The notes beneath the pieces are model-generated. The model searched no databases and was not told the origin of the DNA. It saw only the letters and a program-made list of their open reading frames with translations. Both the position numbers and the translations under genes were made by a program. A DNA stretch of 12,459 nucleotides from Psychrosphaera sp. Lineage in GTDB: Bacteria > Pseudomonadota > Gammaproteobacteria > Enterobacterales > Alteromonadaceae. Where the stretch lies: contig JAOHFM010000048.1 in the NCBI GenBank assembly GCA_028098005.1, positions 1-12,459 on the forward strand, read 5' to 3'. Positions 1 through 6,448 of the stretch are shown here, piece after piece. How positions within the stretch are numbered: the stretch's first letter is position 1; each line of letters begins with the position of its first letter.

Positions 1-640
1 CTATATGCAAAAGAATGGGTACCAACAGCGACTCCGTTGCCAAATATACTAATGCCATTATTAACCCTAACACTGCGGTACGAATAACATGAGCGGGCCC
101 CTGATATATATGTGGCAAACCAAACAGGATACTCGCAATAAATACGGCACTATACGTTGGCACATAACTACCCAATGCGTGCATTAAATAGCCCCTAAAT
201 AAAACTTCCTCACATATCCCGGCACTAATCGAAACACCAAACATAAAACAGCGATATTCTCGAGGATTAGTGGGCAAGAACCATTGAATGTAAGTCATTT
301 GATCGCGTAGCGTTTGTTGCTCAGTATCGTTCTTTTTAAGCTGCTGTAAAGAATAATAAAAATAACCAGATAATAGAAATACAACGACTAACCCCAAAAG
401 ATTTGGCCAATCCCACTTTAAGGTAAGGCCAACATTTTCTAAAGAAACACGTTGGTTTTCGGCACTAGAAAACACAACAAACATCAGCAATAAAACCGGC
501 AACCAAAGCATTAAAATTGTATTGGCGTATACATTTAACCGCTTCGTTGGATTAGACAAAACTAAACGCTTATCCGCTTCCCAAGTGAAGTAAATGTACA
601 CTGGGTAAAATATAAAATACGCCCACAATAGATATTCCAT
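1..640 (-). CDS. CPBP family intramembrane metalloprotease (5' part, cut by window edge)
   Basis: The frame opens with ATG at 638-640 and runs off the left edge after 213 codons. The protein is very hydrophobic, with membrane segments near residues 4-19, 40-57, 78-95 and 130-145 and more beyond. It carries the CPBP (CAAX protease and bacteriocin-processing, ABI) hallmarks: EEVLFRG with E144, E145 and R149 (motif 1), F173-G-L-P-H177 (motif 2), and P-I-L-L-H212 at the edge, which begins motif 3. In this family the glutamates and histidines bind the catalytic metal inside the membrane; substrates of stand-alone bacterial members are mostly unknown. Only a weak GAGAG ribosome site precedes the start, but no better in-frame start is visible. 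It is divergent from the LysR gene, so that regulator may control it (inference). The last motif and the C-terminus lie outside the window. Confidence 0.88.
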   Translation of the reverse strand, partial: MEYLLWAYFIFYPVYIYFTWEADKRLVLSNPTKRLNVYANTILMLWLPVLLLMFVVFSSAENQRVSLENVGLTLKWDWPNLLGLVVVFLLSGYFYYSLQQLKKNDTEQQTLRDQMTYIQWFLPTNPREYRCFMFGVSISAGICEEVLFRGYLMHALGSYVPTYSAVFIASILFGLPHIYQGPAHVIRTAVLGLIMALVYLATESLLVPILLHI

Positions 641-720
641 AGCACTCTCATTAAATCGATTGATTTTAAAAGGAGGATTAAAATCGGAGTCACTATGGTA
701 CCTTTCATTATTAATAAACA

Positions 721-737
721 AATACTATTATAGTATT
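721..737. promoter_or_regulatory. Perfect palindrome, candidate LysR-type operator
   Basis: Sequence AATACTATTATAGTATT is a perfect 8+1+8 inverted repeat centred on T729. It contains ATAC-N7-GTAT with the T-N11-A layout (T723, A735) typical of LysR-type binding boxes. It lies 27 bp before the LysR start and about 80 bp before the divergent CPBP protease start, where an autoregulating LysR protein would be expected to bind. A weak -10-like TATTAT (726-731) falls inside it, so binding would cover the putative lysR promoter. Binding is inferred, not shown. Confidence 0.55.
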
Positions 738-764
738 AATTAGACATACTAAAAGTTTATAATA

Positions 765-1679
765 ATGTTTAAAACAGAATCACTCATTGCCTTTGTGCTC
801 GTAGCTAAACATCGTAGCTTTACACTGGCAGCTGAGGTACAGCAGCAAACACCCATGGCCATTAGCAAACAGGTATCACAGCTTGAGCAACGCCTAGGAG
901 CGGCATTATTTGAACGCACCACACGCAAAGTCAGCTTAACGGAGTTTGGTCAATCGTTTTTGGTAAAAGCAAAAAACATACTTGACCAACATGACGTTCT
1001 GCAAGACTGGCTAGAAACACAAAGAGGCGAATATACCGGCTCTTTGAAGATATTGAGCCAAGATATTCAAACTTACGAAGAAACCGTTTTTCCATGGCTT
1101 GCAGAGTTCAACATGCTATACCCTAATATTGACCTTTCATTTGACGTACAAGAAAACGCAATTGACGTAGACCAAAACCCAAATGACGTTTATTGGGGCG
1201 TTGCCGATTATCTTGGCCTTAAGCACCCGGGGTTAAAACGTCGTTCATTGTGGAAAACCAAGTTAGGTATATTTGCCTCACCTAACTATTTAGAAAAGTT
1301 TGGTGTGCCTCAAACTCCTGATGATCTAAAACACCATCGCATGATAAGCCATACTCATTCACAACCAAACAATGCCCTTGCTGTAAACAAAATGCCAAAC
1401 AGCACCCAAATAGAAATGGAATTTGAATTTTTAAACGCGCCAATTAAAACGGTGGCTTGTCACTCTGCACTTGCAATAGATGGGTTGGGTTTAATAAATG
1501 CCCTTCACGACAACAACGATATAAAACAGGCAGTTAACGACAAGCGACTTGTGCCGGTATTAACTGAATACTGGTATCAAAATGCAGAAATTTACCTTTA
1601 TTATCATAATGTAAAAATAGAACAGCCTAAGGTAAGAGCATTTATAGACTTTTTCTTATCTAAAAGAGAGTTTTGGTAA
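765..1679 (+). CDS. LysR family transcriptional regulator
   Basis: This is a full-length LysR-type regulator of 304 residues, the usual family size. Residues 1-60 form the winged helix-turn-helix: F-x-x-V at 10-13, S18-F-T-L-A-A, then the recognition helix with S34-K-Q-V-S-Q-L-E-Q-R-L-G and A47-L-F-E-R-T. A linker helix follows (about 61-90), then a periplasmic-binding-like effector domain (about 91-300), including a GxFASPNYL stretch common in the family. The inducer cannot be read from the sequence. The ATG at 765 gives the standard start, with the conserved leucine and phenylalanine close behind, although no clear Shine-Dalgarno precedes it. The gene is divergent from the CPBP protease, and the perfect palindrome between them is the likely operator. 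It converges with the diguanylate cyclase gene, 56 bp away, with no clear terminator between them. Confidence 0.95.
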   Translation: MFKTESLIAFVLVAKHRSFTLAAEVQQQTPMAISKQVSQLEQRLGAALFERTTRKVSLTEFGQSFLVKAKNILDQHDVLQDWLETQRGEYTGSLKILSQDIQTYEETVFPWLAEFNMLYPNIDLSFDVQENAIDVDQNPNDVYWGVADYLGLKHPGLKRRSLWKTKLGIFASPNYLEKFGVPQTPDDLKHHRMISHTHSQPNNALAVNKMPNSTQIEMEFEFLNAPIKTVACHSALAIDGLGLINALHDNNDIKQAVNDKRLVPVLTEYWYQNAEIYLYYHNVKIEQPKVRAFIDFFLSKREFW

Positions 1680-1735
1680 GTTTTAGTATTTATGAAATGT
1701 TGTATGTGTCTGAAGCACTATACATTGCTAACTCA

Positions 1736-3457
1736 TCATAATTCATGAGTGACTAACTCATCTAACGATACCACTTGATTGCGACCATTTTTTTTCGCTT
1801 GGTATAATGACTGGTCAGCTAACTTAACCAACTCATCAAAGCTAATGTCTTGTGCGGTTCCGCTAGCAACTCCAACACTGACGGTTACCCGAGCAATGTC
1901 ATTCACCTTTTCCTCATCAAAGTAGCGGCGTAACTGCTCCGCTAGTGTATTTGCTTGAAGTAAGTCAGTATCTGGTAAAAATACAAGAAACTCTTCCCCT
2001 CCCCAACGAAGAATAATGTCGGACAAACGAAGACGATGCTTAAGTGCCTCAGCAACTTGTTTTAGAACATCGTCACCTACAACATGACCATATTCATCAT
2101 TTATGCGCTTAAACCAATCTAAATCTATCAACATAACAGAGGCTGAGCTTTTTTGTCGGTCACCCAAATTCCAAATAGGATAAACGAGTTCTTTTAATGC
2201 TCGTCTATTATATAAACTAGTTAAAGGATCAATCCTGGCATAATGCTCTGCGTTTGCTTTCGCGTCAGAAGCGACTTTAAAATTAAAACCAAAAGAAATC
2301 GATAACAACGACATTTCTAATAGCATTCCAATTTCGATTCCTCGAAAGGCCCATTGAGTATAAGGGTATATGCCCCATGTAGTAACACTTGAAATTGTTG
2401 CGCCAAATGCCCCCATCAATACTGCTGGTACAAAAAACTTGGCTAAACTATTTCCATTTTTATATGAATAATAGCCAAGTATTAACATCCAAACTGACAT
2501 AGTAGTAAGAAGAATAAGTTGAACCATCACCGCAAAGGATCTACTACCAATTAGCAATATGCTAATGCCTAACAAGGCCAATGCTCCATAAACGAAGCGC
2601 CGGTAGGAATACAATTTAGGTAAATATTTTTCAGCCTGTAAATATTCGATAGTAAACAACACGCCTGAAACCAAATAAGCAAACATAAGCACTGGCATTA
2701 GCCATTGTTGCATTGATATATCTGTGGGCCAAAGCAACCAAAAGCCATGCCCTGTATAGGTAAAATTAAATGCTGTAAATGAAAATAAATAAAACGAATA
2801 AAGGCTATATCTAATTTCTTTAGAGTAAGCGTAAAGCGCTAGGTTATAAATCAAAAGAATGATTAAGCCGCCATATAATGCACCGTAGAAGTAATCATTT
2901 TTTTGCTCATACTTACTGACGCTCAGTGCATCACCGAGGTAAACAGGAAACGTCATTGGATCTTCCGACCTAAGTCGTAGTAACACATAATGAGAGCCTG
3001 GTAAAAAGGTATAAGTGACAGAAGGCATTCGCTTTTGGCGTTCGCGACTTTTAAAAGAAGTGGTGTCGCCCAGCTTTGTATTTCTAACTAATACATTTTG
3101 CTCATAAAAGAAAACGTCTATTTCATCTAACCAGGCATTGTCAATTTTGAGTATTAATGATTTAGGAGTATTTGTGTCGTTAGTAATAGGTAATAGGGCC
3201 CACACAACGCTATCGGTAAAACCGAAGCTCACCTGGCTTTGAGTATTCTTAGGCAATTCGCCTTGTTTAAACTTGGCGAACACCTCTTCAGCTGCAAATA
3301 AATGACTGTCGTCTTTTAAAATAAAAAGGTCTGAATTTACAAGTTCTAGCGAGTTATTTGTGGATATTGAATCAGCGGTTGAGACACCTGAGTATATAAC
3401 TAGAAGAACCAGCCATAGCGAAAAAATTGATTTATAAATCAGGTTAGACTTTTTCAT
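1736..3457 (-). CDS. Membrane diguanylate cyclase with 7TMR-DISM sensor
   Basis: The 573-residue protein is predicted to make cyclic di-GMP in response to an extracytoplasmic signal. A signal sequence covers about residues 1-28. Residues 40-170 look like the 7TMR-DISM extracellular domain 2, a beta-rich sensor that often binds carbohydrate-like ligands. Residues 188-395 hold about seven membrane segments. The C-terminal GGDEF domain begins at DPLT (410-413) and contains L446-D-W-F-K and the active-site loop GGEEF at 486-490. An inhibitory I-site R477-L-S-D480 sits exactly five residues before it, so the enzyme should be active and feedback-inhibited. No PAS, GAF or EAL domain is seen. The ATG at 3455-3457 gives a good signal peptide but has no clear ribosome site. 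No neighbour looks functionally tied to it. The physiological output, such as biofilm or motility, cannot be read from the sequence. Confidence 0.93.
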   Translation of the reverse strand: MKKSNLIYKSIFSLWLVLLVIYSGVSTADSISTNNSLELVNSDLFILKDDSHLFAAEEVFAKFKQGELPKNTQSQVSFGFTDSVVWALLPITNDTNTPKSLILKIDNAWLDEIDVFFYEQNVLVRNTKLGDTTSFKSRERQKRMPSVTYTFLPGSHYVLLRLRSEDPMTFPVYLGDALSVSKYEQKNDYFYGALYGGLIILLIYNLALYAYSKEIRYSLYSFYLFSFTAFNFTYTGHGFWLLWPTDISMQQWLMPVLMFAYLVSGVLFTIEYLQAEKYLPKLYSYRRFVYGALALLGISILLIGSRSFAVMVQLILLTTMSVWMLILGYYSYKNGNSLAKFFVPAVLMGAFGATISSVTTWGIYPYTQWAFRGIEIGMLLEMSLLSISFGFNFKVASDAKANAEHYARIDPLTSLYNRRALKELVYPIWNLGDRQKSSASVMLIDLDWFKRINDEYGHVVGDDVLKQVAEALKHRLRLSDIILRWGGEEFLVFLPDTDLLQANTLAEQLRRYFDEEKVNDIARVTVSVGVASGTAQDISFDELVKLADQSLYQAKKNGRNQVVSLDELVTHEL

Positions 3458-3600
3458 AGTTGTAGAAATGGACTAAACCATTTTCATTTTGGAGCCTAAC
3501 ATTTTTGCCACAAAACATTTCGACATGAGATAGATAAAAACTTGTTAGAAATTAATATCTACAGCTTTCCATAAATTGATGAAAAATGATACAAATTAAT

Positions 3601-3634
3601 GAGCTCAAATAAACGTTAATCTTTGTTTGAGCTC
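3601..3634 (-). terminator. Hairpin downstream of the PEP-CTERM gene, possible terminator
   Basis: GAGCTCAAA pairs with TTTGAGCTC, and the stem can be extended by three more pairs beyond one mismatch, leaving a loop of about 8 bases. It begins 38 bp past the PEP-CTERM stop on the minus strand and is followed there by a T-rich but interrupted run (ATTAATTTGTATCATTTTT). It may end that transcript before the diguanylate cyclase gene. The run of T is weak, so it could also be a regulatory hairpin or operator. The rest of the 3458-3671 spacer shows only AT-rich sequence, with no confident promoter for the cyclase. Confidence 0.4.
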
Positions 3635-3671
3635 ACGACATATAAAAGTAACTTTCTTTAAGTATCATGAT

Positions 3672-4439
3672 TTAAACAGTTTGTTGCTGGCTTCGTCGAC
3701 CTTGTCTAACACTCACACCAAGTAACGCCATTGCTAAAAGGGCAAGCGTTGTAGGCTCACTAACCGAGGTAGCTGTACCTACAGGTGAGTTTATTGCGGG
3801 CACCACCGTTGATGACGTCGAAAATATAGTTACTGGGGCAGCACGAACAAGGGCAACGCCTGTCGTTCTTCCTCGAGATGAAAGGTCATATTCGTCTCTG
3901 TCAAATTGTGCGCGCCCTTTTTTACTTTGATTAACACCATAATCGTCCATAACCCACATACGGTTGTAATTGCCGTCTTGGTCAGCATCGCTGCCAAAAA
4001 ACGCTGCTGAATATTGCATACCATCTGGAGGATCAATACCCATGTTATATTCTTCGAATGTAATGCCAAACAGATTTACAAGCATTAATTCACGGTCATC
4101 GGTAGCTTCAATTAGTCCATTAGAAGAACTGTTAAAAAGACTTTCTAGAGACTCTTCTTCAGACCAAGTAAATGTACCGTAAGATAGGTCGAATGTGTTA
4201 AATAAATAGGCTGCCTGTGCATTAGACGCTAGCTGCCAACCTCCGGCTTTATAGTCGGAAAGAGCTTGTTGGATAGTCATACCATCCGTTTGATCCCATC
4301 GGAGCCACTCTAAACCACTTCGATTATCGAAGACTGTATTTGTTGTGTCATCCAAAACATAATCTGATATCAATCCGGCACTCACATTTGTAGATGCAAC
4401 GAGCAGTATTGCCAAACCAATATTTTTTATTATGTTCAT
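3672..4439 (-). CDS. PEP-CTERM sorting domain protein with DUF1566-like region
   Basis: This is a secreted protein of 255 residues. Residues 1-21 are a signal peptide with an ASTNVSA cleavage region. The body contains V36-F-D-N-R-S-G-L-E-W-L-R, a pattern typical of the DUF1566 / Lcl C-terminal-like domains often found in PEP-CTERM proteins, followed by G66-G-W-Q-L-A-S. The C-terminus is a sorting signal: SEP at 227-229, a short hydrophobic helix (about 231-242) and a basic tail with R248-R249. In such organisms an exosortase (EpsH/XrtA type) recognises this tail and the protein reaches the surface, often alongside exopolysaccharide; no exosortase is in this window. Ser replaces the first Pro of the usual PEP or VPEP motif. 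The start at 4437-4439 is preceded by TTGGGGAA about 10 bases upstream, a mediocre ribosome site. The function of the domain itself is unknown. Confidence 0.82.
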   Translation of the reverse strand: MNIIKNIGLAILLVASTNVSAGLISDYVLDDTTNTVFDNRSGLEWLRWDQTDGMTIQQALSDYKAGGWQLASNAQAAYLFNTFDLSYGTFTWSEEESLESLFNSSSNGLIEATDDRELMLVNLFGITFEEYNMGIDPPDGMQYSAAFFGSDADQDGNYNRMWVMDDYGVNQSKKGRAQFDRDEYDLSSRGRTTGVALVRAAPVTIFSTSSTVVPAINSPVGTATSVSEPTTLALLAMALLGVSVRQGRRSQQQTV

Positions 4440-4480
4440 CCGTCTAATTCCCCAAGGGTTGTATATTTATTAGCTAACTT

Positions 4481-4486
4481 ATTATA
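4481..4486 (-). promoter_or_regulatory. Candidate -10 box for the PEP-CTERM gene
   Basis: The minus strand carries a perfect TATAAT here, about 42 bases before the PEP-CTERM start codon, which would give a 5' leader of about 35 bases. The -35 position 17 bases upstream is poor (TCCCCT), so activation by another factor is possible. This is a sequence match only. Confidence 0.4.
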
Positions 4487-4686
4487 TTTAATCCTAAAAT
4501 TAAAGGGGAAATACAAACTAAATCACCTGCAATGCCTATTTTTATAAAAAATCAAGTCAAAATAGCTGTTTTGTAGCAAACGCGCGATAGAAAACAAATA
4601 CAGTAACAATAGCACTGTAGCGCATTTGAATTGGAGAAAGGTTTGATTTATAAATCAATCTAACGTTACATAATTTCAACACAAAA
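4487..4686. other. Non-coding stretch with palindromes upstream of the PEP-CTERM gene
   Basis: I see no gene here. It is AT-rich and holds two dyads: TACAGT-N9-ACTGTA (4599-4619) and a perfect 16-bp palindrome TTGATTTATAAATCAA (4643-4658). Fifteen bases of the latter recur at 3427-3441 inside the start of the diguanylate cyclase gene. TAACGTTAC occurs at 4661-4669 and again at 4714-4722. These could be operators for the PEP-CTERM gene, but no regulator can be assigned. Confidence 0.35.
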
Positions 4687-4714
4687 AAAAGCGAACCATT
4701 TACGGTTCGCTTTT
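4687..4714 (-). terminator. Strong rho-independent terminator
   Basis: GCGAACC and GGTTCGC form a 7-bp GC-rich stem, extended by four A-T pairs, with a 6-base loop (ATTTAC). On the minus strand it is followed by eight T, a textbook terminator; on the plus strand only four T follow, so it may also work weakly that way. No complete minus-strand gene ends close to it: the nearest, the 486-residue ORF, stops 274 bp away across the inferred transposon end. It probably belonged to the chromosomal gene that lay here before insertion, and may now stop read-through out of the element. Confidence 0.85.
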
Positions 4715-4718
4715 AACG

Positions 4719-4789
4719 TTACTTATATAAAAACTCAGCTAACGGTTCTAAACCTAACCCCGATAGTTGTATTCCTTTTAAGTAGAAAA
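4719..4789 (-). pseudogene. Possible 3' remnant of the gene at the transposon insertion site
   Basis: On the minus strand a frame is open from the inferred transposon boundary for 22 codons to a TAA at 4719-4721, only 4 bases before the terminator stem. The peptide ends in GLGLEPLAEFLYK, which looks like a natural protein C-terminus, and a terminator right behind a stop codon is the usual arrangement. The inferred reading is that this is the last part of the attachment-site gene, with the rest to the right of the transposon. A 22-codon open frame can arise by chance and I do not recognise the protein, so this is tentative. Confidence 0.35.
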
Positions 4790-4935
4790 TGTCTAGGATA
4801 ACTAAGTTTCCCTATGAGCAACCTGCCAACTCTTTAAAGTCGAATGCGATTTCCATTGAAAAAATAACTAAGTTTCCCTACAAAAGGTTAGAAGAAAATA
4901 GTTAAACTTAGTGGCAATCGGACCAAGTTTGAAGG
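4790..4935 (+). repeat. Transposon left end with TnsB-type binding-site array
   Basis: ATAACTAAGTTTCCCTA occurs at 4798-4814 and, identical, at 4864-4880. A weaker copy with core ACCAAGTTT lies at 4922-4930. Core spacings are 66 and 55 bp and all three point the same way. Three spaced same-direction sites within about 150 bp of the terminus is the known layout of the Tn7 left end, where TnsB binds; the outermost site starts 8 bases in from TGT. An inverted AAACTTAGT at 4904-4912 may be chance. The third site is degenerate and less certain. Confidence 0.68.
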
Positions 4936-4987
4936 ATAACTCATAGATTAAATGTACAAGGAAGTCACAATCAAAACCTAAACATTT

Positions 4988-6448
4988 TTATTTGTTCCTG
5001 TTTAATTCTTGAAATAAAATAGGACTATAAATTTTGTTTAGCACTGTATTTTTTATATCAGTTGTATTGTTTTCAAAGTATTGATTAAAAACAGCTTCTT
5101 CTCCCGACCACATTTTTATGTTTTGAGTAACTGACTCTATAAGTTCTGGCGCAAAGCTAACATAACCGACAGGTAAAGTTAGATCGCGTTCATCATTCAG
5201 AGTTACGTGGTATAAACAAGCAACCATGACATTAGGAATTAACAATATTTCAGTGTTTTCTCCACCAAAAGTCATTTCACAGTCTAAAAGCTGTGCTTCT
5301 ACATTTCTATATATTTTCTTTAACGCATATGACTCTGGTTTACTTGAGCAAGACATTACCAAAACACTATCTGAAGTTTTACGTCTCTTATCAAACAAAG
5401 AGTAAATAGACTCTACAAGTTTTCCTAGAGCTTTTGTCCGGCCCCAAGTTCTGCTTTCTGCTCTAGTAAACCAAATCATCCCATTGGAATTTGGCTTACC
5501 ATCATATACTTCTTTTAGTTTTTCAATTATCGCGTTCGAGTTGTGTTCTGTGTATAAGTTTCCAACTATTAATTGAGTTTTACTTGAGTCGTTACCGAGA
5601 CCATCTTTAAAATGACTTAATAACAATTCAGTGTTCAATACACCTTCCATATCGTCCCAATACTTTATTAGTATTGGATCATCAGTTGCTGTCAAATAAT
5701 CATGAAACGAAATTGAATTGCAAAGTTTTGACTCTGATATTAAAACAGAATCCATATATTTAAATAAAGACTTATTGATATCCCACTCATCTAACGCGGC
5801 GTCTTCATAGGCACTTTGTATAGTGTGTGGTGCTGATGTATCTATAAAAAACTCCACTGGTATAGGAATGGATACATCAAACTTGCTATTTACATGATTT
5901 ATTTTATAAAGCTCTTCCCTGTCTGCATAAATGTCTTCACCTTTAACGACTTCTCTAAAATGCTCAAAGCTACTATCAAAGGAAGATCGTGCTTTGTCAT
6001 TAAGGTTTGAATAACAATCATCAGGAAGTGGCAAAGATAAAGATGAGCTTTTAAGACCACTCCTTTGAACTGATCTAGGTAACATTCTAAATTCACTCAA
6101 TTCAAAAAATACCGTATCTAACTTATCTACAACTTCAAAGAACCTTGGTAGCATACTACCTTCTACTTCTTCGAAATTTTCCAAAGCATGATTCGTTAGT
6201 TCAATTTCTTCACTGCTCCACTTAATTAGACTTTCTTCAATAAGATCATCTAAAACTGCTTGTGTTTCAGACATCGTAAAACCAAAATAGTTTTGGATTA
6301 ATGATACAGGGGACGGTCCCACGGAGTGTAAAATTCGAATGATAAATTCTTTAACTACAGGAAGCTGCCTTTTTTGACTGACTGTATAGTCGATGAAGAA
6401 TGACTTTGTAGGAAGGGCAAAATCAATGCGATTTAATTGAATCTTCAT
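4988..6448 (-). CDS. Defence-operon partner protein with N-terminal winged helix, function unknown
   Basis: I do not recognise a named family over the full 486 residues. Residues 30-90 look like a winged helix-turn-helix: a helix ending in I-L-H-S-V-G, then F-G-F-T-M-S-E-T-Q-A-V-L-D-D-L, and a wing with I-E-L-T. The middle (95-290) is mostly charged and helical. Residues 290-435 alternate strands and helices around LIVGNLY, GMIWFTR, VLVMS and EILLIPN, suggesting an alpha/beta domain. No HxKx4D phospholipase D motif is visible; the nearest match is H414-V-T-L-N-D-E-R-D with the wrong spacing. The ATG overlaps the helicase stop by one base (TAATG), and AGGAGG (6458-6463) lies 9 bases upstream inside the helicase gene, so the two are translationally coupled. 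By position it may correspond to MkoB of Mokosh type I systems; this is a guess from context. No terminator follows inside the element. Confidence 0.85.
   Translation of the reverse strand: MKIQLNRIDFALPTKSFFIDYTVSQKRQLPVVKEFIIRILHSVGPSPVSLIQNYFGFTMSETQAVLDDLIEESLIKWSSEEIELTNHALENFEEVEGSMLPRFFEVVDKLDTVFFELSEFRMLPRSVQRSGLKSSSLSLPLPDDCYSNLNDKARSSFDSSFEHFREVVKGEDIYADREELYKINHVNSKFDVSIPIPVEFFIDTSAPHTIQSAYEDAALDEWDINKSLFKYMDSVLISESKLCNSISFHDYLTATDDPILIKYWDDMEGVLNTELLLSHFKDGLGNDSSKTQLIVGNLYTEHNSNAIIEKLKEVYDGKPNSNGMIWFTRAESRTWGRTKALGKLVESIYSLFDKRRKTSDSVLVMSCSSKPESYALKKIYRNVEAQLLDCEMTFGGENTEILLIPNVMVACLYHVTLNDERDLTLPVGYVSFAPELIESVTQNIKMWSGEEAVFNQYFENNTTDIKNTVLNKIYSPILFQELNRNK

Noticed and set aside
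695..733. 12-codon plus-strand ORF behind CGGAG in the lysR leader
   Set aside because: Too short to judge, not protein-like, and it overlaps the operator palindrome; more likely chance.
1680..1735. Terminator between the convergent lysR and diguanylate cyclase genes
   Set aside because: Only a weak 6-bp dyad (ACTCAT / ATGAGT, 1731-1750) without a T run; not enough to call.
4661..4722. TAACGTTAC at 4661-4669 and 4714-4722 as a target-site duplication around the terminator
   Set aside because: The word is self-complementary and short, and the DNA between is a plain terminator; no mobile element fits between the copies.
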